From Treponema sp. (GTDB taxonomy: Bacteria; Spirochaetota; Spirochaetia; Treponematales; Breznakiellaceae): 14,743 nt of DNA. The notes below the pieces were generated by a model. It was not told the DNA's origin. It worked only from the letters and a program-made list of their open reading frames with translations, and did no database searches. Both the position numbers and the translations under genes were made by a program. The DNA lies in NCBI GenBank assembly GCA_020216655.1, contig JAIWNU010000140.1:1-14743 (forward strand), written 5' to 3'. Shown one piece after another: positions 6,348 to 13,721 of the stretch (positions within the stretch are counted from its first letter, which is position 1; each line of letters starts with the position of its first letter).

Positions 6348-7691
6348 ATGGCAGTACCTGTTCCCATGTTAGCCCTCTCGCCAACCATGACAGAGGGAAC
6401 CATCGCAGCATGGAAATTCAAAGAGGGTGATGAAATAAAACGAGGATCGGTGCTTTGTGAGGTGGAAACCGACAAGGCCGTTATGGATTATGAGGCAAGC
6501 GTTCAGGGCACGCTTTTAAAAATTGTGGCTTCCCCGGGGACTGCGGTAAAAGTTGGTGACCTTATTGCCGTCATCGGTACCAAAGGGGAAGATATCTCTG
6601 GCCTGTTAGCTCAAAGCGCTGCACCACCGCAAGGTCCGGCGCAGCCTCAAACTCAGGTCCAGTCTCAAGTGCTGCAGCCGCAGGCTGAAGCTCTCGTGCA
6701 AGCCCAGCCCCAATCGCAAGCACCATCGCCGGTGCAGCCTGTAGAACAAAAACCTGTGCAAGAACCAGCCTTTGTTTCTTTGAATACTCCGCTTTCGCCG
6801 GGCAGCCCATCCCCTTCTTCGCCTCTGGCAAGAAAGTTGGCCTACCAGGCAGGAATAGACCTGCGACATATACAAGGGTCGGGCCCAGGCGGCCGCATTG
6901 TAAAACGCGATGTAAGCCGATACCTCGAAGGACTCTCTTCCAGTACTGGTCCACGAGTGGAATCTGCAGGAGCTTCTGCAAGCGGAACTGGGGCAGGTAA
7001 AACTGTTCCAGTTACCCGTCTCAGGCAGACCATAACCCGACGGCTCGGCGAATCCATGCATGAGGCGCCGCATTTTTACCTGAGAATGGCCATTGACATG
7101 GAACGGCTCATCAATCTAAGGAATTCTTACAACCAGTCTCGGAAAGATGGCTTTAGCGTTTCATTTAATGCCCTGTTTATGAAACTTTCAGCCATGGCGG
7201 TCAGCAAGCATCCCCAGATTAACAGTTCCTGGATGGGGGATCAAATTAAAATATACCCCCAGGTGGATGTAGCCCTGGCTGTCGCGCTGGATGATGGGCT
7301 AGTAGCCCCAGTGGTCAGGGCCTGTGAACGAAAGGGGGTAGAAGAAATAGAACGGGAACTTCGAGACCTCATAGCCCGAGCCAAAGCAGGGAACCTGAAA
7401 CCAGAAGATTATGAGGGCGCTACCTTTACCATTTCTAACCTGGGAGCCTGGGGCGTGGAAGAGTTTACCGCTATTATTAATCCTCCCGGATCGGCTATTC
7501 TTGCAGTTGGGGCGGTAAAAAAAGAAGCGGTGGTTCAAACCGATTCCCAGGGGGAGGACCATATTGTTATTCGTCCCATGCTGCGGGCAACCCTTTCGAG
7601 CGATCACCGGACCATAGACGGCGCGGTGGCTGCGGCCTTTATGAAAGATTTGGTTGCCCTCTGGGAAGATCCCGCAAAAGCGCTTTTTTAA
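6348..7691 (+). CDS. pdhC: Dihydrolipoamide acetyltransferase, E2 of pyruvate dehydrogenase
   Basis: E2 is the core of the complex: its lipoyl arm takes acetyl from E1 and transfers it to CoA. In the 447-residue protein, a single lipoyl domain spans about 1-78, with the lipoylated lysine expected at K43 in EVETDKAVMD. A flexible linker rich in Gln, Pro and Ala covers about 88-150. The peripheral-subunit-binding domain covers 159-193 (PLARKLAYQAGIDL, then GSGPGGRIVKRDV). A second short linker leads to the catalytic domain from about 220, with the active site HRTIDG at H420-D424. All functional residues are present. The SD (GGAG, 6338-6341) lies in the end of pdhB. LSPTMTEGTIA in the lipoyl domain is typical of PDH E2. 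No lipoate ligase or synthase is nearby, so lipoylation depends on genes elsewhere. Confidence 0.95.
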   Translation: MAVPVPMLALSPTMTEGTIAAWKFKEGDEIKRGSVLCEVETDKAVMDYEASVQGTLLKIVASPGTAVKVGDLIAVIGTKGEDISGLLAQSAAPPQGPAQPQTQVQSQVLQPQAEALVQAQPQSQAPSPVQPVEQKPVQEPAFVSLNTPLSPGSPSPSSPLARKLAYQAGIDLRHIQGSGPGGRIVKRDVSRYLEGLSSSTGPRVESAGASASGTGAGKTVPVTRLRQTITRRLGESMHEAPHFYLRMAIDMERLINLRNSYNQSRKDGFSVSFNALFMKLSAMAVSKHPQINSSWMGDQIKIYPQVDVALAVALDDGLVAPVVRACERKGVEEIERELRDLIARAKAGNLKPEDYEGATFTISNLGAWGVEEFTAIINPPGSAILAVGAVKKEAVVQTDSQGEDHIVIRPMLRATLSSDHRTIDGAVAAAFMKDLVALWEDPAKALF

Positions 7692-7706
7692 AAACAAGGA
7701 GGCATA

Positions 7707-9155
7707 ATGCAGTTTGATTACGATATTTTGTTTATCGGAGCCGGTCCTGCAGGTTATGTAGGCGCTATTAGGGCAAGTCAGCTTGGCCTCAAGACCGCTG
7801 TTGTGGAACGGGACAAACTGGGAGGGGTCTGCCTCAACATTGGCTGTATCCCCTCAAAGGCCCTCATCGAGCAGGCTAACCGCTATGCTGCCCTGGAAGA
7901 GCTTGGAAAATACGGCATTACCTATAACGCCGCCGGTTTTGACTATGGAAAAGTGCAGGCCTCGAGCCGCAGCGCGGCGGATAAACTTTCAAAAGGGGTG
8001 GATTTCCTTCTTAAAAAGAATAAGGTTGATGTTATTTCTGGTTCGGCCCGGCTTGTAGATAAGAATACGGTGTCCATTGCTGAAGGGGAGGGGAAAGGAG
8101 AAAAGCGCCTTTCAGCCTTTGCCATAGTTATTGCCACCGGTTCGCGGCCAAGAGAGATCCCCGGTTTTGCATTTGATGAAGATCGGGTGCTTTCTTCTAC
8201 GGGGATCCTCATGATGAAGGAACTTCCCAAGAAACTTATCATTCTTGGTGCCGGCGCTATCGGTATGGAATTTGCCTATATCATGAACCGTTTCGGAGTG
8301 GATGTCCAGGTTGTCGAAATGCTTGACCGTATCCTCCCTATGGAAGATCCAGATGTGTCTGGGGCGGTGAAGGCCGTATTTGAAAAACGGGGTGTCCGGT
8401 TTTATACGGGGATGAAGGCTGCGGGACTAGTCAAAACCGATGTAGGAACCTTGCAGCTTTCCATAGTGCCCGCCCAGGGGGAATCGAATCAGGCCGCTAG
8501 TCAGGCAACAGTGCTGGAGGGAGACAAGATTCTTGTCTCCACCGGCAGAAGCCCCAACACGGAAAAACTCAATGCCGCCTCTTTAGGAATACACATGGAC
8601 CGGGGGTATATTACCGTACATGATTACTATGAGACAGACGCACAGGGTATTTTTGCCGTGGGCGATGTGGTTGCCGGTGAGCCCCAGCTTGCCCATGTTG
8701 CTTCCGCTCAGGCGGAACTCGTGGCAGAACGGGTAGCCTACTTATTGGGAAAAGGAAAGAATCCCCATCGGTCCCGGATAGAACGGCGTTTTGTGCCCCA
8801 GGCTGTGTACTGTGAACCAGAGGTAGCTTCCTTTGGCGCAAAAGAAGAGGAGCTTAAAAAGAAGAGCTCTGCTTTTAAGAGTGCCACCTTTCCATTCAGA
8901 GCTATCGGCAAGGCCGTAGCTACCGGGCACCCTGAAGGCTTTGTAAAGGTCCTCACCGATCCAGATACGGGAGAAATCCTCGGCGCTTCCATAGTGGGGC
9001 CCGGTGCGACCGATTTGATCCATGAGCTTTTGCTTGCAAGCCAGAATGAGCTTACGGTCGAAGAAATAGCCGATATGATCCATGCCCATCCAACCCTTTC
9101 GGAGGGCATCAAGGAAGGAGCCCTCTCCGCGCTGGATCGGGCTATTCACCTTTAG
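7707..9155 (+). CDS. lpdA: Dihydrolipoyl dehydrogenase, E3
   Basis: This FAD flavoprotein reoxidises dihydrolipoyl-E2 and makes NADH. The 482-residue protein has the FAD-binding GAGPAGYVGAIRASQLG near residue 11, the redox disulfide C42-C47 in GGVCLNIGCIPSK, and the NAD-binding GAGAIGMEFAYIMNRFG. A second FAD motif, FAVGDVVAGEPQLAH, is followed by the dimer-interface catalytic pair H461 and E466 in HAHPTLSEGI. It is complete and of normal length. AAGGAGG at 7696-7702 is a strong ribosome binding site 15 bases after pdhC. It is the last gene of the PDH operon, and its 3' end overlaps the convergent minus-strand gene by 14 bases with no hairpin terminator visible. Lpd can also serve 2-oxoglutarate dehydrogenase or glycine cleavage, but the position points to PDH. 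Confidence 0.95.
   Translation: MQFDYDILFIGAGPAGYVGAIRASQLGLKTAVVERDKLGGVCLNIGCIPSKALIEQANRYAALEELGKYGITYNAAGFDYGKVQASSRSAADKLSKGVDFLLKKNKVDVISGSARLVDKNTVSIAEGEGKGEKRLSAFAIVIATGSRPREIPGFAFDEDRVLSSTGILMMKELPKKLIILGAGAIGMEFAYIMNRFGVDVQVVEMLDRILPMEDPDVSGAVKAVFEKRGVRFYTGMKAAGLVKTDVGTLQLSIVPAQGESNQAASQATVLEGDKILVSTGRSPNTEKLNAASLGIHMDRGYITVHDYYETDAQGIFAVGDVVAGEPQLAHVASAQAELVAERVAYLLGKGKNPHRSRIERRFVPQAVYCEPEVASFGAKEEELKKKSSAFKSATFPFRAIGKAVATGHPEGFVKVLTDPDTGEILGASIVGPGATDLIHELLLASQNELTVEEIADMIHAHPTLSEGIKEGALSALDRAIHL
8520..8540. repeat. 21-bp perfect palindrome inside lpdA
   Basis: GGAGACAAGA (8520-8529) and TCTTGTCTCC (8531-8540) are perfectly inverted around one T. As RNA this would make a 9-bp stem with a 3-base loop. 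It encodes part of the EGDKILVSTG stretch, so protein constraint explains some of it. No T-tract follows, so it is not an intrinsic terminator. Confidence 0.6.
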
Positions 9156-9636
9156 GAAGAAATTCGGGGAAGCGGTAGAAGGCGAGCCCCGTGTTGGTAT
9201 CCACCTCGATGGATGCGGTCCCACGGGCAACACATTCATCGAGCCCCGCTTCCGCGTCCGATAGGGGAATATTAAGCTCCATGGCAGTTTGGGAAACGCT
9301 CAGCATACCCCGTTTTTGTTCCGCAAGGCGCAGGACCCGTACCGCAATGAGCGGATCCGCCATGGATCGTTCCGTGGTTCGTTGCCCGTGGGACCGCTGC
9401 TCCTTTTCTGACGATAAAGATGTGGAACTCCGGAAAAGTGAGGCAAGCCTATCCCATCTGATATTGCCCTGGTCATCCCGGTCCAGCTTTATAAATACCC
9501 CGGTTCCAATAAGCAATAGGCCGATGATAATTGCCGAAGGCCCCACGGTTGGTATAGGACGGGGAGCCCAGAAATTTGCAATATTAAGGAATCCAAGCAC
9601 TATAAAAAGATTTCCAAAAAACTTCCTTATTCCCAT
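9142..9636 (-). CDS. Membrane-anchored protein with winged-helix-like C-terminal domain, unknown function
   Basis: The 164-residue protein has two N-terminal hydrophobic segments (about residues 6-25 and 33-50) separated by a short polar turn with several prolines. A charged, Ser/Gln-rich linker covers about 52-90. A compact domain follows from about 92: DPLIAVRVLRLAEQKRGMLSV, then an AMELNIPLSDAEAGLDECV helix pair and a strand pair in ASIEVDTNTGLAFYRFPEF. This helix-helix-wing order resembles small winged-helix domains often attached to membrane segments, but I cannot name a family with certainty. The start is supported by GGAGGT 7 bases upstream of the ATG (9644-9649). The gene is convergent with lpdA, overlapping it by 14 bases, and divergent from ppiC. 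DNA binding from the membrane, or a protein-protein role, are both possible. Confidence 0.75.
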   Translation of the reverse strand: MGIRKFFGNLFIVLGFLNIANFWAPRPIPTVGPSAIIIGLLLIGTGVFIKLDRDDQGNIRWDRLASLFRSSTSLSSEKEQRSHGQRTTERSMADPLIAVRVLRLAEQKRGMLSVSQTAMELNIPLSDAEAGLDECVARGTASIEVDTNTGLAFYRFPEFLPKGE

Positions 9637-9668
9637 GGGGTATACCTCCGATGCCCTTGCGCTGTGGT

Positions 9669-9677
9669 ACTATATCA
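9669..9677 (-). promoter_or_regulatory. Possible extended -10 promoter for the minus-strand membrane protein
   Basis: Read on the minus strand this is TGATATAGT, which matches the extended -10 form TGnTATAAT at all but one base. It would start transcription near 9662, giving a leader of about 25 bases before the ATG at 9636. No convincing -35 box precedes it, as is common for extended -10 promoters. It lies in the 78-base gap shared with the divergent ppiC, for which I found no clear promoter. Confidence 0.35.
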
Positions 9678-9714
9678 TGCCACAATAGAAGCAATCACGG
9701 CAAGGAGGAACAAC

Positions 9715-9993
9715 ATGGAATGGAGAGCAAGTCATATCCTTGTAAAAGATCGCAACCAGGCAATGGAAATTCTAAAAAGGATCCGGCAAGGAGCCTCCTT
9801 TGAGGCTATGGCTCGGGAATTTTCTACCTGTCCGTCTAAATCTGCTGGCGGGGATCTTGGGTGGTTCGGTCCCGGTAAAATGGTTGCACCCTTTGAAAAT
9901 GCGGTCAAACGCATGTCTCCCGGTTCTATCAGCGATATCGTGCAAACCCAGTTCGGATATCATATAATTAAATGCACGGGAAGAAAGGAATAA
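9715..9993 (+). CDS. ppiC: Single-domain parvulin peptidyl-prolyl cis-trans isomerase
   Basis: This 92-residue enzyme catalyses cis-trans isomerisation of prolyl bonds. It is a bare parvulin domain: RASHILVKDRNQAMEIL opens the domain, FSTCPSKSAGGDLGWFGPGK holds the family core, MVAPFENAV follows, and FGYHIIKC closes it with the conserved terminal strand and histidine. Length matches E. coli PpiC (93 residues). There is no signal peptide or membrane segment, so it is cytoplasmic, unlike SurA or PrsA. The open frame extends upstream to 9664, but ATG 9715 is clearly right: it follows AAGGAGG at 9702-9708, and the domain begins at once. The HD-GYP gene follows after 18 bases, so the two may share a transcript, with no obvious functional link. 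Confidence 0.92.
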   Translation: MEWRASHILVKDRNQAMEILKRIRQGASFEAMAREFSTCPSKSAGGDLGWFGPGKMVAPFENAVKRMSPGSISDIVQTQFGYHIIKCTGRKE

Positions 9994-10011
9994 AGAAGGA
10001 AACATATATTG

Positions 10012-11241
10012 ATGAAAGGGCGGGCAAACCTAGAATCTATTATTCGACTCGATTCAGAACTCAATCAGATTCAGGACCTGGATCTTCTGCTTGAGCGGAT
10101 TCTGCTGGAAGCCCGCCATGTCGTCCATGCTGATGCGGGCTCAATCTATGTAAAAGACGGCGATCGGCTGGCTATAAAATATTCGCAAAATGACACGCTC
10201 CAGCAAGCCCTGCCTCCGGGCCAGAAACTGATTTATTCCGTTTTTTCTATTCCTATTAATGAAAAAACAGTTTCAGGTTATTGTGCGCTTACTAAAGAAA
10301 TCTTGAATGTACAGGATGTATATAATATCCCCCCCGATTCTCCATTTTCATATAATGCTCAGTACGATAAGCTATCTGGTTACAAAACGACCAGTATGCT
10401 CACCGTCCCCCTCAAAACAGCAGGAAATAAGCTGCTTGGGGTTATACAGGTTATTAATGCAAAAAATGAGCGGAATGAAATCATCGCCTTTTCTAAAGAA
10501 GATGAACTATTAATTTCCCATTTTGCGGTCAATGCCACCGTGGCTCTTCAGAGGGCTTATATGACCCGGGCTATGATCCTGAGGATGATTAAAATGTCCG
10601 AACTCCGGGACCCCAAGGAAACCGGTGCCCATGTTAACCGTGTTGCTGGCTATGCGGTGGAGCTTTATGATCGCTGGGCATATCATCATGCGGTTCCCCA
10701 GACCGAGCGGGATAAGTATCGGGATACGCTTAAAATCGCTGCCATGCTCCATGATGTGGGAAAAGTAGCCATTTCGGACCTTATCCTTAAAAAACCTGCC
10801 CGTTTTACCCCAGAAGAATATGCTATTATGCAGGGCCACACCTATTTTGGGGCCCGCCTGTTCGACGATATTCAATCTCCCCTCGATGTCATTGCCTCTG
10901 AAATCGCCCTGACCCACCATGAAAACTGGGATGGCTCAGGCTATCCAGGCTGGATAGATCCTGTAACCCTAATTCCGATTAAAGCCGATGAGTCAGGAAA
11001 GCCCTTGGGCCGCAGGGGCGAAGAAATTCCCTTGGGCGGTAGGATTGTGGCAATAGCAGATGTATTCGATGCCCTGTCATCCCGCAGGGTTTATAAAGAA
11101 GCATGGGATGAACAGTCTGTATATAACGAAATACGAAAATTGTCGGGTGTCAAATTTGATCCAGAGCTGGTCGATATGTTTTTTGAGATTCTTCCCAATA
11201 TCAAACAGATCCGGGACCTCTATCCCGAGCAGTACGAATAA
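10012..11241 (+). CDS. GAF domain / HD-GYP domain protein, probable cyclic-di-GMP phosphodiesterase
   Basis: The 409-residue protein has an N-terminal GAF sensor (about 10-180; HADAGSIYVKDGDRLAIKYS and LTVPLKTAGNKLLGVIQVIN are typical strands) and a C-terminal HD-GYP domain (about 195-400). Metal-binding and signature residues are present: H247-D248 in LHDVGKVAI, H276 in GHTYFG, H302-H303 in HHENWDGSGYP with G310-Y311-P312, and GGRIVAIADVFDAL. HD-GYP enzymes hydrolyse cyclic-di-GMP to pGpG or GMP, and the intact motif suggests activity. There is no membrane segment, so the GAF domain probably senses a cytoplasmic ligand, which cannot be predicted. The start is TTG 10009 or ATG 10012; GAAGGA at 9995-10000 is spaced 8 or 11 bases. 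The 3' end overlaps the convergent YaiI gene by 41 bases. Confidence 0.92.
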   Translation: MKGRANLESIIRLDSELNQIQDLDLLLERILLEARHVVHADAGSIYVKDGDRLAIKYSQNDTLQQALPPGQKLIYSVFSIPINEKTVSGYCALTKEILNVQDVYNIPPDSPFSYNAQYDKLSGYKTTSMLTVPLKTAGNKLLGVIQVINAKNERNEIIAFSKEDELLISHFAVNATVALQRAYMTRAMILRMIKMSELRDPKETGAHVNRVAGYAVELYDRWAYHHAVPQTERDKYRDTLKIAAMLHDVGKVAISDLILKKPARFTPEEYAIMQGHTYFGARLFDDIQSPLDVIASEIALTHHENWDGSGYPGWIDPVTLIPIKADESGKPLGRRGEEIPLGGRIVAIADVFDALSSRRVYKEAWDEQSVYNEIRKLSGVKFDPELVDMFFEILPNIKQIRDLYPEQYE

Positions 11242-11683
11242 GCCGCTGCAGTTCCCGGTCAAAGCCATCGGCAAATGCTTTGAGCTCCTTGGGGCCGTAG
11301 CTGGCGATTCGCTCAGGCCCAAGCCCCTGTTCTGCCAGGTTTACCATAAAATCCCGCAAAGAAAGCCGTTCGCGGATATTTTCCTTGGTGTATAATCTTC
11401 CCCGATCATCCAAAACGGAAATCTGTTTTTCCACTAGCCGGCTTGCTAAAGGAATGTCCCTTGTAATAACAAGATCCCCCGGTTCGGCCAGCTCTACGAT
11501 GCGGTCATCCGCTGCCCCATGCCGCCTATCGCAGACTTCCATGGTGCAGAGCTTTGTTTCAGAAATGCCAGGGATTGGACGGTTTGCTGCGAAAATTCCC
11601 CGAATCTGAGTTCTATTTACCGCCCTTAAGATAACATCCCGGGTTTGTTTAGGGCATGAGTCGGCATCGACCAGTATTTTCAT
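11201..11683 (-). CDS. YaiI/YqxD (DUF188) family protein
   Basis: This 160-residue protein belongs to the UPF0178/DUF188 family, related to PIN-like nuclease folds. It opens with MKILVDADSCPKQTRDVI, whose paired aspartates D6 and D8 are the hallmark. It continues with CDRRHGAADDRIVELA (D59-D60) and GDLVITRDIPLASRLVEK (D76), the other acidic residues expected to make a metal site. RGRLYTKENIRERLSLRDFM is also typical. Biochemical function is not established for the family; a nuclease role is inferred from fold and acidic residues. AGGAG at 11694-11698 precedes the start by 10 bases. It is the last gene of the minus-strand cluster, 5 bases after manA, and its end runs 41 bases into the HD-GYP gene with no terminator visible. 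Confidence 0.88.
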   Translation of the reverse strand: MKILVDADSCPKQTRDVILRAVNRTQIRGIFAANRPIPGISETKLCTMEVCDRRHGAADDRIVELAEPGDLVITRDIPLASRLVEKQISVLDDRGRLYTKENIRERLSLRDFMVNLAEQGLGPERIASYGPKELKAFADGFDRELQRLIRTARDRGPGSV

Positions 11684-11688
11684 GCAAG

Positions 11689-12915
11689 CTAAGCTCCTGT
11701 CGTCGCGCCGAATAGAGTCCCCGAACCGGTCAGGAGCAATTCATCCCGTACTGCGGGGATAAAAAGGCTCTTTCCCTTTGTTAGTTCCAGCTTCTTATGC
11801 AGGTTTTCTATGTTCGCAGAACCCTCTATCACGATAAGTATGATGGGTTTGCCGGCAGGAAGATGCACAGGGTGAGCGGCCTTGAGATCAATACGAAAAA
11901 GTGAAAATTCATCAACAGGACTAGGATAGCTGCTCATACCATTACTACCAGTTATGGGCTGCAAAATTTCTGGCTTGTAGGGTTCAAAGCGGAGGGTATT
12001 GAGCAGTTCTTTTACATCAACATATTTTGGTGTAAGGCCGCCTCGGAGCACATTATCCGAGTTTGCCATTAATTCAACCCCAAACCCATGCACATAGGCG
12101 TGGAGTATTCCTGCAGGGAGGAAGAGTGCTTCTCCTGGTTTTAGCGACAATACATTAAGATACAGCGGTGCAATAACCGCGCTGTCCCCTGGATAGGCAG
12201 CGGCAAATTGTTCAATGAGCTTCCATTCAAGGACATAAGAGGGGGCATTTATTATGAGCTCTGGAAGTTTCTCTGTAAGGCGCTGTGTAAGCTCAAGTTT
12301 TATATTTTGAGGCAGTGAAAAAAGGCTGTGGAGAAATTCTTTATATGCTTCAGCTGGTTCTGCTTTATTTAATGCGTCAAGACAGGTATGTAATTGGGGT
12401 GCTTCGAGCAATGAAACCAAAGAGATAATTTCATCGAGATGCCTAAACCCGCACATGGCTGTAAAATGGGTCAAGGCACAGATAATTTCTGGTTTATGGT
12501 TAGGATCTTTATAATTCCGGTTTTCAGCAGAGAGTGGAATCCCGGCTTTTTCTTCTCGAGCAAAACCGTCTTCCGCCTGTTGTTTATTCGGATGGGCCTG
12601 TATCGATAAGGGGGCATCCGCGGCAAGGAGCTTAAATAAAAAAGGAAGGCCTGTGTATTTTTGGTTTCCTGTTTCGCCAAGACAAAGCAGCCTGTTCTCC
12701 TGGATAAATTCATCCAGTGGCTTTTCTGTGTTACCTAAGATTACCTTCGAGGGGGAACGAGTATGGGCCCCCATCCAAAGTTCAGCCATGGGAGACTGCC
12801 TTTCAGAGTCGGGAAGATCCAGGAGATCCTGGATCCAAACCTTTGAACCCCAGGCGTATGGTTGAATTGGATTTCGTAGCAGCAAGGGAAGCTGTGTTGT
12901 ATTAGTTTTCATCAT
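11689..12915 (-). CDS. manA: Mannose-6-phosphate isomerase, type I
   Basis: This cytoplasmic zinc enzyme interconverts mannose 6-phosphate and fructose 6-phosphate, feeding mannose into glycolysis or supplying mannose phosphates for glycan synthesis. The 408-residue protein has the expected zinc ligands Q106 and H108 in SIQAHPNK, E143 in DPNHKPEI and H272 in LPAGILHAYVHG. It also has the substrate-site VLRGGLTPKYVD with R291. NPIQPYAWGS near the N-terminus is typical. The start is ATG 12915 or the adjacent ATG 12912; the first overlaps zapA by 14 bases. No good Shine-Dalgarno site precedes it, so translation is probably coupled to zapA. Placement behind ribosomal and cell-division genes is not functionally obvious. 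Confidence 0.95.
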   Translation of the reverse strand: MMKTNTTQLPLLLRNPIQPYAWGSKVWIQDLLDLPDSERQSPMAELWMGAHTRSPSKVILGNTEKPLDEFIQENRLLCLGETGNQKYTGLPFLFKLLAADAPLSIQAHPNKQQAEDGFAREEKAGIPLSAENRNYKDPNHKPEIICALTHFTAMCGFRHLDEIISLVSLLEAPQLHTCLDALNKAEPAEAYKEFLHSLFSLPQNIKLELTQRLTEKLPELIINAPSYVLEWKLIEQFAAAYPGDSAVIAPLYLNVLSLKPGEALFLPAGILHAYVHGFGVELMANSDNVLRGGLTPKYVDVKELLNTLRFEPYKPEILQPITGSNGMSSYPSPVDEFSLFRIDLKAAHPVHLPAGKPIILIVIEGSANIENLHKKLELTKGKSLFIPAVRDELLLTGSGTLFGATTGA

Positions 12916-13222
12916 TTTGTTTCAGGCTTGAATCGATGCGGGTAATAATATCAAGAAGGAGCTGCTCGAGCTCTTTTGAATCCTGTTTAACCTGTAAGGA
13001 ACTTGAATTTATTTTTCGCTGTTGTTTTTCCAGTTCATCGCAGAGCATAATGCCGGCTACAATGGCTGTTTTGAGCGGATCTGTTAAACCAGTATTTTTT
13101 TGAACCGAGTCTACCGTGGTTTGATACTTGGCAAGCAGGGCATTCAGGTACAGAGGATCCTCATCGGCCCTGATAGTAAATGATGTGCCGAGGATATCGA
13201 TACGTAATCCTTCCTTCGGCAT
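12902..13222 (-). CDS. zapA: Cell division protein ZapA-like
   Basis: This 106-residue protein fits the ZapA family, whose members bind FtsZ and bundle its filaments. The N-terminal part, LRIDILGTSFTIRADEDPLYLNALL, is the usual beta-hairpin and first helix (family form: I-x-I-x-G-x-x-Y-x-I). A long helix follows with LKTAIVAGIMLCDELEKQQRKI, matching the ZapA pattern of alanines then an acidic-basic coiled coil, ending in a polar coiled tail. Length is normal. AGAGGA at 13228-13233 precedes the start. It lies 10 bases after the ZapB-like gene, which supports the assignment. Weakly conserved small proteins of this type are easy to miscall, so confidence is high but not complete. Confidence 0.85.
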   Translation of the reverse strand: MPKEGLRIDILGTSFTIRADEDPLYLNALLAKYQTTVDSVQKNTGLTDPLKTAIVAGIMLCDELEKQQRKINSSSLQVKQDSKELEQLLLDIITRIDSSLKQNDEN

Positions 13223-13232
13223 GGAAGTCCTC

Positions 13233-13718
13233 TTAAAAAATATCCAGTTCGGCAGCAGGCGCTGTGCTGTTTATTTCTGGTTCTGGCGAAATTGTAACGG
13301 TGCTCTGCCGGGCCCGTTCTTCCTGCTCAAGAATTGCGAGTATAGCCTCATCCGAATCTGGATCAACGGCGGGAGGCGGTACTGGTTGAGTTGTATGTAC
13401 CGTCGGTTGTTGGGCAGGATGCGGTGAGGCGCTGGATGGGTTAGTCGCAGCAGTATCCGCTGTCTGCTTAGTCCCCAACTCCTGCTCTAAGATGTCTTCA
13501 AACTTGTTAAGACGATCTAAAGCGGAAACAATGCCCGCTTCAATTTTTCCCTGATCGTCCTTAAATTGCTGCACTAACACCTCGAGCTCGCTAATTCTGC
13601 TTTGATATCCTTCCAATTTCTCCCGCAAAAGCTTGTTTTCTTCAGTCAAATGACGAATTGTGTCGATTGCTTTCGAAACTTTGGATTCCAGCAGCTTTAC
13701 TTGCTCGAGGGTTATCAT
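13233..13718 (-). CDS. Coiled-coil protein, ZapB-like, with disordered proline-rich tail
   Basis: Residues 1-80 of this 161-residue protein form a heptad-rich coiled coil (VKLLESKVSKAIDTIRHLTE, then NKLLREKLEGYQSRISELEV), resembling ZapB, the partner of ZapA at the Z-ring. Residues about 82-120 are low-complexity, rich in Pro, Ala, Thr and Gln. An acidic helix, DSDEAILAILEQEERARQ, is followed by another disordered stretch ending in AELDIF. E. coli ZapB is only about 81 residues, so the tail is an addition. The name rests on the coiled coil and the adjacent zapA, not on a diagnostic motif. It starts 3 bases after the rplT stop, with GGAG at 13727-13730. It could also be a general scaffold. Confidence 0.65.
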   Translation of the reverse strand: MITLEQVKLLESKVSKAIDTIRHLTEENKLLREKLEGYQSRISELEVLVQQFKDDQGKIEAGIVSALDRLNKFEDILEQELGTKQTADTAATNPSSASPHPAQQPTVHTTQPVPPPAVDPDSDEAILAILEQEERARQSTVTISPEPEINSTAPAAELDIF

Positions 13719-13721
13719 GCC

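Noticed and set aside
6618..6800. Gln/Pro/Ala-rich repeats in pdhC as a DNA repeat array
   Set aside because: The repetition is at the level of amino-acid composition, as expected for an E2 interdomain linker; the codons vary and there is no regular DNA period.
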